From assembly GCF_000003815.2 (NCBI RefSeq), contig NC_049993.1, forward strand, positions 3,158,370-3,222,369: a stretch of 64,000 nucleotides of DNA, written 5' to 3'. The DNA is from Branchiostoma floridae. Lineage: Eukaryota; Chordata; Leptocardii; Amphioxiformes; Branchiostomatidae. Below, in pieces: positions 12,601 to 23,971 of this stretch (its first letter is position 1; each line of letters starts with the position of its first letter). The notes below the pieces were generated by a model. That model was not told the origin of the DNA. It searched no databases and saw only the letters and a list, made by a program, of their open reading frames with translations. A program made the translations under genes and the position numbers.

Positions 12601-13220
12601 TCATATAAACTATCAAAACAAAATATCATGTTCTATTTGATTTAATTATTAGTAGTACTTTCTCAAATTTTATTTTCAAGTTAATGTGATTATATGGATG
12701 ACATCCGCTCACGCACCAATTTTCAAATTATAAAAAAAATGACCCACATTAAAATAGTTCAAATCAAATGAGCCGTAGATTTTTAAAAAATATTGAGAAA
12801 CATATACCGACGTCAAAGAATGTCAACGTCAATTCAAAGGACAAAGAAAAATGATTCGAAAGAATAGACATACAAGTAAAATCTATTTATTGCAATACTT
12901 TATTCTGTTTAATGTCATTCTCTAACCTCCCAAAAAACATAATTCCATAATGAAGTCAAATGTGCAAGCCAAACTTTTCAATTTGTTTTTCATTCGCACA
13001 CTCGCATCAGTTTCAAGTTTCCCAGAGGATGTCATCTATACGCTCACATCAACATGGCACAGGGTTATACTGGAGAAATTTACTGTTCATTCCAGGCGCT
13101 GTGGCTCATACGCAAATACAACATATGAAGTAGAGTGTCGTACATTTGCATACACAGCATGGGACTGCAATGATCTAGGTCAAAGGTCATGTGCATGTGA
13201 AAGACATCACAAGTGGAAAA
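9700..13220. other. No gene recognised, AT-rich
   Basis: I see only short ORFs without recognisable domains, for example a 95-codon one at 12950-13237. Near 10805-10890 on the minus strand, words such as GTGGTATAATTC and GCGAGGCCCGG look like a decayed tRNA-derived sequence, but no cloverleaf can be drawn. Confidence 0.45.
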
Positions 13221-13239
13221 AACACAGACACAGCTAAGG

Positions 13240-14350
13240 CCATTGAATGCTTTTTTTTTTGTAAACTCGAGAGGACTTGGATGAGTCCTGATGAAATAGG
13301 TAGGTATTGCCATGGCGACGGTTTTATAATAATAATAATTGTTTATATGTGTCAATCATCCTTGGTATAGGTGTGTTGCATTTGTGTTCTATCCTTTCGC
13401 CTTGCCTTGCTTTATGTATGGAGATTTACGCGATGGATGGTTGTAGGACATTGCTGTTAACAAGAAAGGCCTATCCTTTATTCTGATTGGTTATATAAAT
13501 GAGGTCCTCATTTGCATGAAATATATCAGTTGATCTCCTCTACCTAAATAACAATGTGCTCAAATTATAGGTCTCAGCAGAGAAAGCCACTGTAGCATTT
13601 TCTCATAAATTATGTAAATGAGACCCTAATTTGCGTGACTTACATCCACATGTTCAAATAAACATGCGTGTTACTAACAAATGTCACAAGAATGGAATTT
13701 TCGTTAACACTATAATAACAATTCCTTATTAATTATATGAATTATGTAACGATTTGCATAATTGATGTCTATCGATCTTTCTAGTTACATATTTCATGGT
13801 TAAGTGCCATTGTATAAACACTGTGATTTAAAATTATGTTCGTTAATTAGGCAAATTAGTCCCTGGTTTGCATTGATATCCCATATTCATGAAAGGTATT
13901 TCCGAACTTATCTATATATCAAAAAAACATGATGATTTCCCGGGTTATTCTTTTTCAAATGGATGGTTTATTTGTGCACGCGTGGTCGAATTACCTTGGA
14001 ATTTCTGGCATTTTTGCCAATCTGATATTTCCATAACTTACAGTTATCCTAATATTTGTCTCTTTCTGAGTTACATATGCAAACCATTTTTGATTGATTG
14101 GTTGATTGACTCTAACATGTAATGCACTGTATCTATGACTTGTCATCATTTCATATGCAAATTAGTCCGTGATTTGCATGATTAGCATTTGGCAACTCTG
14201 AAGCTATCTACACTCAAAACATCATGACGATCCGTCAACCCATTCCCGAGTTATACGTCTCTAAAGGGATTATGCAACTACACATGCCTGGGAAAAATTC
14301 CTAATATGCCACATGCTCGTGGAAATTTGAGAATTTTTGTCAAACGGACA
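13240..14350. repeat. Dispersed AT-rich repeat with TTTGCAT blocks
   Basis: Repeated blocks of the type AATTAGTCC..TTTGCATRATTA occur at about 13500, 13620, 13740, 13850 and 14160. They are accompanied by phrases such as ACTCGAGAGGACTTGGATGA and CATCATGACGATCCGT. The same vocabulary recurs at 46.1-48.7 kb and 62.7-64.0 kb, so this looks like a decayed copy of that dispersed family. Confidence 0.5.
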
Positions 14351-14636
14351 CTCTCTATACAATTACGCTAGCCCCTTATGAGTCGCCAAAAACGCTACGG
14401 AAAGCTGTGATGAGTTCGTGTAAAACTCCATTAATTGATAAAAGTATACTGACGAACAGATTAACGGTGTTAGTAAAAATGCAGGTAAAATCTAGGTTTT
14501 GTAATTTGTATGTGTGTACTTTTTACTTCCAGGAAGCCTAGCACAATGGCACTATGTAGATATAACTTTCAAGTAACAGGCATGTTCATTTGTGTCACAG
14601 GGTTGACATCTTTATGCACTAAATTCTTGTAACCTT

Positions 14637-14919
14637 CTATTGTGACTTCAGTTTGCGGTCTTTTTTCCAGCAAACATTTTTACAAAGAAACAAACAGCTG
14701 TACCAAACAGTTACCGTGACAGCTGAGCAAATGCCTAACAGGGACACAGCCACGTCCAGCAGGTAGTACTGGTACCACGGCAGCTCCACGGCGCGTGCGC
14801 GGAGATGGGGCAGTCCGCCATGTTTGATGACGTGTTCTATCCACCAGACGGCCCGCTCCATGGGTGACTGCGGCTGGTCACGGTGCAGACGAGAAAGGCG
14901 GGCTGCGGTGTCACTAAAG
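14637..14919 (-). CDS. UGT exon 4 (C terminus, membrane anchor)
   Basis: The acceptor TGCTGCGCTTAG precedes the exon. The split codon from exon 3 is completed to Ser, then FSDTAARLSRLHRDQP, the conserved post-signature helix. PMERAVWWIEHVIKHGG and ELPWYQYYLLDV follow, then a hydrophobic segment (LLGICSAVTVTVWYSCLFL) and a KKDRKLKSQ tail ending in TAG at 14637-14639. The lysine-rich tail fits ER retention in this family. Confidence 0.9.
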
Positions 14920-17900
14920 CTAAGCGCAGCAAATTTGGAAAAGTGAGTTTGTTTATACATAGATGTTGTTTATCTGACTTTTTTTCTTAGAACAAGTTAC
15001 TTGCTACCACAGCACACACAAGGATCAGGCACAATGGGTTATCGTAGGAGACATACATAACTCAATTTGACGCAGTGTAAGAAAATTCCCCATAATATGG
15101 CTGAACCATGTTCCAATCAAGGAATCTGCAAGAGTCACTCGTCGCACAGAATCATAACACATCACAAATGGAATCTAAGAATTGTTGTGGACAATAAATT
15201 TGATATGATAGGAAACAATAACCATAAAAAAAGGAAAATTTCATCTTTTTTCCCCGGATGATCCGGTCACATAATTAGACCATAAATAAGCGATTCCATA
15301 ATATATCTATCCTAGAGTTTCACGACCCCATACCTTCGTCAACTACACACAAACGCACACACACACACAAACACACACAGAGAGACAGATACAAACTTAC
15401 AAACAAACAAACGCAAACACACAGACACACACACACACACACACACATACACATATACGCAAACGTTACTGAAATTATAAGCTACCTAAAGCTTAGGTTA
15501 AGTAAATAATTGAGTATCCAAGTGAACTGAATTCTTTTACAAACACAATGATACCGAAGAGTCCCCTCTCTCCCAAACACCTAGCGCTAGTTCACCTTTA
15601 TTCGCAGGATAACCTTTATCCGCTGTATTTAACACCAAGGTATTTTGGGATATCAAGTTGACGGACGGAGGTCTCAAACTGCATTATAACAAAAAAAAAT
15701 GCAATTTGAAACCACCGTCCATCAACGTGATATCACTAAATATCCTGTTGTTAGGTACAACGGATATAGGTTACCTCGCGAGTAAAGGTGAACTATCGTT
15801 ACTACATATAGATGTACATACGGCATACGACTCGGCCTTACCTGTTGTTGGTGAGAACACGAAGTATAGCCTGGTACAATTGGTCCGAAGTGACCGTTCT
15901 GAAGTCTAACATTTCTCCCATCCCCCTGGCCGCGACCCGAGCAGCGGTGCTAGGTTGTTCCCCGAACAGCGGCAGACAGACCATGGGCACGCCGTGGTAC
16001 AGGGCCTCGTACACTCCATTCAACCCAGCGTGATTGACGAAGGCCCTTGTTCTTGGATGAGCTGCAAAGAGCGGAATGGTATTAATTGTATCAACAGAAT
16101 TTGCTTGTGGGAAGTGAACAGCCTCAGCTACATTTAGCTTTAGACTAAGCCACAGACAAAGAACTTAAAAATCCTCGGTGTTTCAACCATATTGTCGGAT
16201 TGTTTCTACAGATACTCTTACATTACGATATCCATACATTACGATAGTGGAGGGATGTGTGCTTTTTGTAATTTTTATTCTAATTTTTCGGCATTTTCGT
16301 CTAATGCATAAAGCATGTTGTAATTCCAATAAGGCCACACCAACTTTATTTTATGAATTGCATCCTCTGGAGACCCCAAAAATACAAGAAAAATAATAAA
16401 GTGTTGCTAAACCACAGGACTAAAATCAGACCATTCTTTCCTATGATGGTTTGTCTCTGTGCACCTCCAGTAAGATTGTAAGATGCAATCGTCACTATCT
16501 TAATCGTGTTTGTATCGGCATGGTTGTGAGGGAACAATGCGATTTTTTTTTCTATTTGCTTTTGGACAGACGAGGACGATGTGGCACTGCACTCAAGTTT
16601 TGTAACTTATATTAACAATGCCACATACACGGTACAGACAGAAGGAAAGTCGTGTAAAGTGCCTTTCCCAAGGGCACAACGCCGGGGGCACGGTGGGAAT
16701 CGAACTCAGGACCCATAGATTCCGAGCCGAACGCTCTACCAGTTACGCCACGCCCGACGCCACGAGCAATGCGCTGTGGTCCCATGCCTAGACCATGTGC
16801 CCTATGTAGTATGAAATTTGGCCGCAGTTTTTTTTTTTTTTACAGTAATGAAAGATCAATGCGCCCGCGAAAATCATCCATACAACTAAGTCAGTGTGGT
16901 TTTAATACAATAACTATTGGGACCGCATTAAAAAAAAAACATAACAGTGTTCAACTTTATTTTACTGATGCCTGGTTTGTTCTATTTATTACAAATATTA
17001 TTCTTTTAGATACGATAACATAAAACGTTTAGAACCGCATGTATGACCATTCTTTACGCTTGGGACTGCATTATTATCAGCCACATACCTGCAGTTTGGA
17101 GTATTACCAGTAAGAATTTTCCTGAGGAAGATGACAGGCGGTTACCGATTGAACATAAAAACTTGTTATGAATATTGATAAGACAATGACATTTGTTTTC
17201 TCTACCCACCTAATAAATCATTTTGAGGTAGCCAGGACATCAGCTTGGTGTTGTTACCCAGACCAGCCGGCTTTTCTCCCACGTAACGCCACACCACTTT
17301 CTGTCGGAGTCGGGCGAACACTGTGGTGAACATTTCTTTCTTTTCCATCGACATTGCATGGACCATGGAACCAAAGCTGACAACGATCACTCCGGCGTCT
17401 CCAGATGACTGCATAAAATCCTCCAAATCCTACATGTGTAAATTAAACTTTTGCTTACGTCACATTTCCTACTCGGGGCCCCGATGGGCTATTTGGGGAA
17501 ACAAAAATGAATATGAATATGCAAAAATGAATATGCAAAAGACATGCTGTTGAATTATAATTTTTGGTCTGTTTATGTTTTTGTTCTCATATGTATCGTA
17601 ATTTTTGTCCCATGGAAACTAGCCTTAAAGCTTATACCGCTGTCAACTTGCACGAAAATCAATCAGACAACGAGTCTTCGAGCTCTAAATAATTTTTTCG
17701 GTAGTAATACGTTCGGCGTTTTCTCGATTAGCCCGCAAATTTAGGGATCTACGGTTATTTCTAAAAGATGGCCGATGCTCGTTGTTTGTTTGTGCACCGA
17801 AACTTGTTAGTCCTGCAATGTGCAACAATTATTGCATTGCACATACACCATACCGGTATGAGGATCCTTACTAATGGTTTGGGGAAGGGGTGGTTACCGG

Positions 17901-20900
17901 TACATAATGCAGGTAAAAAAAAATATTTTTTTTTTCTTATTGTACCGGTCCAGAAAAAACAGACCTGTAAAATTCGGTATACAGGATGATGAAGTGACAT
18001 TTCAAGATCGCTTTATACCTTGACATATTGGACCATACTCGCTAAAACTGCGGCCGAAAGTCGGATGGCGAATGCCTGCCAGTCGGGCGAGTTTAACCCT
18101 ATTTAAACGGGGGTGGAGGGGGGCTTTTGAGGCCGCACGACACGTCGTTCAAGAGTTACAGTACTTAGAAGTGGAGGGCCTCACCCACCCCCCTCCCCGG
18201 TCCAGGGATGACCAAAAAACATCCACTCACGGCCTGTAACCTCAGACCAAAAAAGCCCGGTCTGAATAGGGTTAAAATAACGCGTAAGTCTAAAATTGTG
18301 GACACTATTGTAGCACGTGTGCTGGGTTCATCACCCAAGTCCCCTTTCTTTAATCATTTCAATCTCTTCTGCCCGTGAGTTCAATAATTAGCAATGTATT
18401 AGCAAGCGGTCTCACTAAATACCGAAAACAACCGAAAACAACCGAAAACAACTTGAAATCTACCGAAAACAACCGAAAACAACTTGAAATCTACCGAAAA
18501 CAACCGGAGACAACTTGAAATCTACCGAAAACAGCTTAAAATCTACCGAAAACAACTTAATATCTACCGAAAACAACTCGGAAAATACCGAAAACAACTC
18601 AATAAATACCAAAAAACAACTCGAAACCTCCTAAAATACGCATGAACAACCGAACATCAGAACTTCAAAACAGCCGGAAAATAACTCTTAAACAACTACT
18701 TATTTTTATTTTATCTACTCGTTACTATCCCTTGGATTATTTTCTCCTGGGCCGACGGAGAGAATGGGGTAATTCTGAATGAAGGATTCTTCCAGCAATG
18801 GGGATTTAGACTGTGGAACACCTTTATATCCCACACTGTTTTATGATGTAGAACAAAATCCTTATTTTGATCATTTAGCTTAATCCAGAATAAGGGGCCT
18901 CTGTGGTAAGACACGTTTGCGGTTTGTCCATTTTAACCGATTTGTTGTGGCAGCGGAATGCGTTATAATTGAGCAAGAAATGTACTAGATTGTTTTGGTT
19001 GCTAGAAAAAATGTAGTACACATTAGGTAAATGCGCAGTAGGCAGATTCAACAGTAATTAATAAGCAAACCTACTTTCGAAGCAGTTTTGTCGGAGGGAT
19101 AGTAGTGACTGCGATTTCTTGTTGGGGCCACTACTACACCCCCGCTCCACCGTAACCTCTGCTTGGAGTTACACAGTAGATGCCAAGTAGTATAGATATC
19201 CATTGCTGAGTTTGCGAGTTAACCAAGCAGTCCCCGTTTATAACATACAGGATCCATGAATCTGAATTCGAACATTAATATATTCAAAAGGGCACAGGAG
19301 ATCGTTGACTCTATTATTGCTAATATTGTATTAATAACATGTGTCGTCCTAGCCTACCCCCTGTCCAAAATAAAATAAAAATTATCAAATAATAACCCAT
19401 TGAAATGATTTTCTGTTGTTTATGGTTGTGTCGAGTTGTTTTCGGTAGTTAAAAGTTGTTTTCGGTTGTTTTCGGTAATTAGTGAAAGTTGTTTTCGGTT
19501 GTTTTCGGTAATTAGTGAAAATTGTTTTCGGTTGTTTTCGGTATTTAGTGAAAGTTGTTTTCGGTTGTTTTCGGTATTTAGTGAGACCCCCTCTGGACAC
19601 GGTACTTTAAAATTACTACAACTATTCTACTCAAGATAATGCAAACCGTATGCTTTGAAAATGATCCAATTATATACAACCGACCCAATCGACTTCCACC
19701 ACCGTTTTGAATAGATCTACAAACACGCAATACATTTCATGCAGTGTTGAGGTCCACGAACTCGTGTTGGGATAGAGATTTGAGCACAAAACCAAACTAC
19801 CACATTACGCAACTGGACGGCAGGGTATTTTATCCCTTGCTAAGGGTCTCACTAAATACCGAAAACAACCGAAAACAAGAGTCTGAAAACTCAAACCTGC
19901 TTGAAATATTTTGTTTTGTGATGGTGCGTATGGTGTGTTGTGGGGGTTGATATGGTTTGACGTTTGGCAAAATTATTCCATCATTGTTCTTAAGTTATAT
20001 ATCTACCTATGGTAAACAGTCAGATCCAAAACTACACCTTTCTGGTGTCCTCACCATTTCATTTTTATTTCTTATTGTTACACCTGCACCTGGCACATAC
20101 ATTGTATCTCAATGTGTATATAATGGTTCACACCATACAGAGGTGAAAGCGATGGTCATAGTTGAGGTCCAAAACTACACCTTTCTGGTGTCCACACCAT
20201 TTCATTTTTATTTCTTATTGTTACACCTGCACCTGGCACATACATTGTATCTCAATGTGTATATAATGGTTCACACCATACAGAGGTGACAGCGATGGTC
20301 ACAGTTGCTCTTTTTTGCTCCTTGGAAGATTTTGACCAGAATGCCCAAGCAGTTCTAGAGCAAGCTGCTAGAGGGCCCAAACATACAACACTTCTTCCTT
20401 ACACCACTTCCTTGCCACCAAAAAATCAAGACCATAGCATATCCATGTCAAAAGATACAAAAATCCAAGTTCTGTTGCAGTACCAAGGTCACACACCAGG
20501 GAATCCAAAATTGACTTTGACCTTCGTCTTCCAAACACCTAACCAAATACCAAATATCATTACAATCCATCAACAGGTTCTTAAGTTATGCTGACCACAA
20601 ATATGTGGAAACACAAACAGACACACACACAGACACACCAAAAACTATACCTCCATTTTTCATGGAGGTAAATATCATCACAATCACACGTTCTGTTCTG
20701 GAGATATAGCACTGGAAACACCCTTCCACACACTCCCATGCTACTGAAAACTCAAAACACATGTTACAGCTGCTAGCTGTCCCCAAGGAGGTTGAGACAG
20801 AGGGAATGAGGCCAGATCACTCCATATCAGGAAAAGGGGTGTAAATATTTTTTTTAAAAAACGAACCACAAAACAACAGCAAACTTCTAATCTACTTAAT

Positions 20901-23870
20901 AGCACAATAGGTCACACACTCTATCCCCATAGCAAAGGAAATCGCAATCCATCCAGAGGTTCTAAAGATATCGGTCCGGAATCACAAAGATCCCTACCAG
21001 AAACAGTACATGCTTTTTTCAAGCATGTAACAACTGAAAACAACTACTTACCAAATCCTGCATGCACTATAGATTGAACAGGTAGAAAAAACAAGCAAAT
21101 ATTGCTGGCCTACTTACGAGTACAGTATGCAAGGGGGATAGCCAAAAAAAAAAAAGAATTAAAAAACAACACCCAACCACGTACACAAAATAAACAGCCA
21201 TCTGCAGTAATAACACTAACCACCCGAACGGCAAATTTGCAAGGATCGATGTGCTGGTGACGTTCTATGAATCGAGAAAAATGATAGCATTATAACGTAT
21301 TATGACGATTTGAGGCGGAGAGGGCAACAATATTCTAGGAATAATAACCAACTTTTGTTGTCCGAGCAAAGCCATTTTGTAGCTATACTACGTCAGAGTT
21401 CGCGAAGGCACTTTAGGCATCCCCCCAGTCTGGATAAGGTTAATCATTTGCTTATTTGTATATATGCTCTTGTTATTGTTACATTAGGTGAAGCCTGTCA
21501 TGGATAGCCTTATCTTGTGTAATACTGCCAAATATGCTGTTTTTGTTTGTAGAGCCTTTATGTAAAGAGAGGGGCGGGGGATGATAGAGCACCGATAGAT
21601 AGCACCATTTGTGGTATTCACAATGCCCAGATCCTAACTTAAAATACTATGGCATTGTATCAAAGCTTCATGTTTTGATGTCACACGTTTGCAGTAGTTT
21701 TTTTTTATTGTCATGGATTTTTTGGTTGTTAGAAGTAGATAGCTCTTGTTCCCATGACAAGGTGATTCCCAGAAGTAGTTTTGCCCCCAGCAGCTTTCTT
21801 GTGCCATTGTTTGTGGAGATAAAAGGGCATTAATTAACTGACATAATAAATACGTCGATAAGTGCGTATGTGCATTAAGTACTTATCGCGCTAATCAAAA
21901 TTTGCTTTATAAACTAAATACCGCATATTTCACTCAATCTTAAATTTCACACATGGATTGTTCCATATCAACTTTAAGCAGAAATAGAGCATCCCAAATT
22001 ATCCAACTCCAAAATAGATTTTAAAATTTTGACCCCTCGTTTCTAGAATACACTGCTCTGGAACAACCCTTTGCAAAATGGACTCTTCCACATGGCTTGA
22101 TTTTCAATCTCTAGAGCGAAAGCTACCACTATACCAAGTTTCGGGTCATTTGGACTTCCTATTATGAGGCATGGACCCAAAATATACATTTAGAGTCTCA
22201 CCTCACCGGTCCCATAGCCTCGCCAACCGTAGGGTCAGCTGGGTCTAAACTATTTTCATAGTAATAATGTCGAAGTGATGTATTCCGAAGTTGTGAATAA
22301 ATTGATTTGGACAACTGTCCTTTGTGGCCTCACACCAGTTTTGTTTTAGTGCAAAGGCAAGGGAGCGAAATATACATTTTAGTAAAAAACGGGCACAAAA
22401 GAAAAAAAAAAAAACAAGGCCACTTTTACAGTATGAAAAAAAAAAACGTGTTGATAAATTTATGAATTTCTGAGTCATCATCATCATATCTTGCCGCTAC
22501 AAGTCCCAATCCAACAGCGGGCCACCAATTTCTGAGTGAGGGCACATGTCCAACGCAAATCCGTACAAAATTTTCATCACGTTGTAATTATACCTAAGCA
22601 AAAGTGCCGTGAATATATGTTTTTGAAGTCCTCTTTGAAAAAAAATATCAAGAAATATCTGGGGGTATTTGACCACTCCACCCCTTGCCAATTTTTAATA
22701 TCATTTGCCTTGAAAATAATTAAAAAAAAATGATCCATTTTAAGGTTTGTCAGTAGAAGGAGAAGAATAAGAGACACGAAAATAAACAATATATTTCTCT
22801 TCATAGTATGGTATAGAGTGGAATATAAGTGAATAAGGGGATCTTAAGCTTATCATCTTTTTGTTCAAATATAGAAATTTCAACCATTTCACACAATCAA
22901 TTTAGAAATAAAGGGGTATAAAATTATAGTGATAGTTATAATCAACAAAGAGCAGGCGTCATAAGTTATCAGATTATAATTCAAACTTACCTCAGAAAGT
23001 TGGACGCCAGTACGTACGGTCAATCCGCCAACCTGAACCATGCTGGGCATGGAGGGACTGGGAAAACCTAGCACAGTGTCGCTCTGATACAGCCACAAGT
23101 CCGTGCGTGACGTTACGCTCTGGATGGTTTCATTATCGCTAATATAATTACGGACCAGATCGTTATATACGTAACCGTAAATCCAGCTTTTCAAGATGGT
23201 TGAAAGACCAAAGAACCATGCATTCTCCACTCTTTGTAGAAAAGTCATTTGGTCAGTAAATGGCGATTCGACTGTCGGTATGTATGACAATGGTAGCGGT
23301 ACACCGGTAGCAATTTTGTCGAAAAATGTGCCACCGTCGGAACTGATTGCGACGTGGGGGATCCCGAGGTTTGCTGCCACTATAGTGCCACATCTTAAAA
23401 GGGGGTCAGAAATAACAACGCTGTATTGTGCTGTCTTCAATCGACCCAACAGGCCACTATCCTGCCTACCCCCCCCCTCCCAATAGATGCTCGCAGTGTT
23501 TCTTTGCGAATTCAGACGTTTCAGATATTATTTTTAGTTCTTCGTAGGCAGATACAGATTCTGCCATTCCAAGGATGTTGTGTTGGAATTCTCGAAGGCG
23601 TGCCCCGAAACCTTGGTCTTGAAATGTCTCAAACGTAAAGTCAGGCCTCTCTGTGCGTCGTTTCTCAACGATGTCATCTTCAATAACCACGGTGACAGCA
23701 TGGTCCCTCTCCACCAATGCCTGCCCGATTGACGCCTCTACCATCCAGTGGCTATTGAAACATGGCATTGGTACCAACAGAACCTTCTCTGCACTGCTCG
23801 GTTGGCTGAGCATGAAGCACAGGAGAACAAGAGGGATGATGGAAAAGTGACGCTTCAGTCTCCCGTCCAT
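14637..23870 (-). CDS. UDP-glucuronosyltransferase gene (4 exons, one frameshift)
   Basis: Enzymes of this family transfer a sugar, normally glucuronic acid from UDP-glucuronate, to small lipophilic acceptors in the ER lumen. Exons are 23870-22991, 17429-17210, 16061-15842 and 14919-14637, all with GT/AG borders and matching phases. Together they give 533 residues if one base in exon 1 is discounted, which is the usual UGT length. Order: signal peptide (residues about 8-27), N-terminal acceptor domain with the candidate catalytic His41 in FNSHWM, the catalytic-Asp segment (VVISDPLLRCG), C-terminal donor domain with the UGT signature, transmembrane helix and a lysine-rich cytosolic tail. A run of nine C at 23469-23477 puts exon 1 out of frame. 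This is either a real inactivating frameshift or a homopolymer sequencing error. The subfamily is not assigned. Confidence 0.9.
14920..15841. other. UGT intron 3 with CA-rich microsatellite
   Basis: This intron lies between UGT exons 3 and 4. It contains a CA-rich tract with CACACACA runs at about 15350-15450. Next to it, CTAGAGTTTCACGACCCC (15312-15329) is the terminal word of the dispersed repeat family seen at 26.27, 27.22 and 48.7 kb. No coding sequence was seen. Confidence 0.6.
15842..16061 (-). CDS. UGT exon 3 (UGT signature)
   Basis: The 220-bp exon is bordered by CTCTTTGCAG and GTAAGG. It encodes HPRTRAFVNHAGLNGVYEAL, then YHGVPMVCLPLFGEQ, the UDP-sugar-binding signature. Asn and Ala replace the usual Thr and Gly in the FxTHGG part, while the His and the terminal Glu-Gln pair are kept. 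Vertebrate UGT genes have an exon of this same length at this position. Confidence 0.92.
16619..16757 (-). mobile_element. tRNA-derived SINE
   Basis: On the minus strand a tRNA-like head contains an A-box-like TGGCGTAACTGGTAGAGCG and a B-box-like GAGTTCGATTCCC (plus 16695-16707). A tail with GTGCCCTTGGGAAAGGCAC and TTTACACGACTTTCC follows. The same head and tail occur on the plus strand at 36983-37115, which shows a dispersed family. It sits in UGT intron 2. Confidence 0.7.
17210..17429 (-). CDS. UGT exon 2 (donor-domain start)
   Basis: The exon starts after CACATGTAG and ends before GTGGGTAG in phase 1. It encodes DLEDFMQSSGDAGVIVVSFG, then SMVHAMSMEKKEMFTTVFAR and later MSWLPQNDLLG, the family's first donor-domain block. 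Its 220 bp equals the sum of two consecutive vertebrate UGT exons (132 + 88 bp), so it reads as the unsplit equivalent. Confidence 0.92.
18097..18271. mobile_element. piggyBac-like MITE, 175 bp
   Basis: The element has ends CCCTATTTAAACGGGGG and, inverted, CCCTATTCAGACCGGGC. It is flanked on both sides by TTAA (18093-18096 and 18272-18275), the obligate target of piggyBac elements. It shares its right end and interior words (GGTCATCCCTGGACCGGG inverted, GGAGGGCCTC) with the larger copy at 42305-43257. There is no coding capacity. It lies in UGT intron 1. Confidence 0.75.
18408..19588. mobile_element. Inverted-repeat element with tandem-repeat arms
   Basis: The outer ends match as inverted repeats beginning GGTCTCACTAAATACCGA. 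The left arm (18421-18640) is a run of TACCGAAAACAAC units spaced by TTGAAATC. The right arm (19430-19580) is the inverted equivalent, GTTGTTTTCGGT units spaced by AATTAGTGAAA. The core of about 800 bp between them shows no ORF of note. A single extra end lies at 19844-19877. The superfamily is not identified and no target duplication is certain. Confidence 0.6.
20024..20300. repeat. Two-copy tandem repeat, about 143 bp
   Basis: TCCAAAACTACACCTTTCTG starts both units (20024 and 20167). They are nearly identical through GTATATAATGGTTCACACC and CAGAGGTGA. The 110-codon ORF over them only reflects the repeat. Confidence 0.85.
21387..22945. repeat. Direct segmental duplication, copy A
   Basis: The copy runs from CTACGTCAGAGTT to about 22945 within UGT intron 1, ending about 45 bp before exon 1. 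It is highly similar in order and sequence to copy B (23972 to about 25380), including CAGTCTGGATAAGGTTAATC and AGAGAGGGGCGGGGGATGAT. Differences are substitutions and small indels. No protein-coding content was recognised. Confidence 0.85.
22991..23870 (-). CDS. UGT exon 1 (signal peptide, acceptor domain; frameshifted)
   Basis: The start ATG (23870-23868) is followed by a basic stretch and hydrophobic signal peptide (SIIPLVLLCFMLSQPSSA). Then come SAEKVLLVPMPCFNSHWMVE with the candidate catalytic His, and VERDHAVTVVIEDD. The frame breaks in the G9 run (plus 23469-23477) after FAKKHCEHLL and meets TAG at 23466. One base fewer restores the frame, which resumes with GRLKTAQYSVVISDP and continues through NLGIPHVAISSDGG to VGGLTVRTGVQLSE and the donor GTAAGT. 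Similarity on both sides of the break leaves no doubt about the family. Confidence 0.9.
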
Positions 23871-23971
23871 GTTGTCACGTGCGGTACTGACCCACGAATG
23901 ATTGTATGTGAAGTGAGGGAGTGTATTGATACCCTGAGAAAGATTCCACTAAGCGTAACGGTACTCGACAA

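Noticed and set aside
19957-20594. ORFs of 102-110 codons
   Set aside because: The first is a translation of a two-copy tandem repeat and the second has no recognisable feature.
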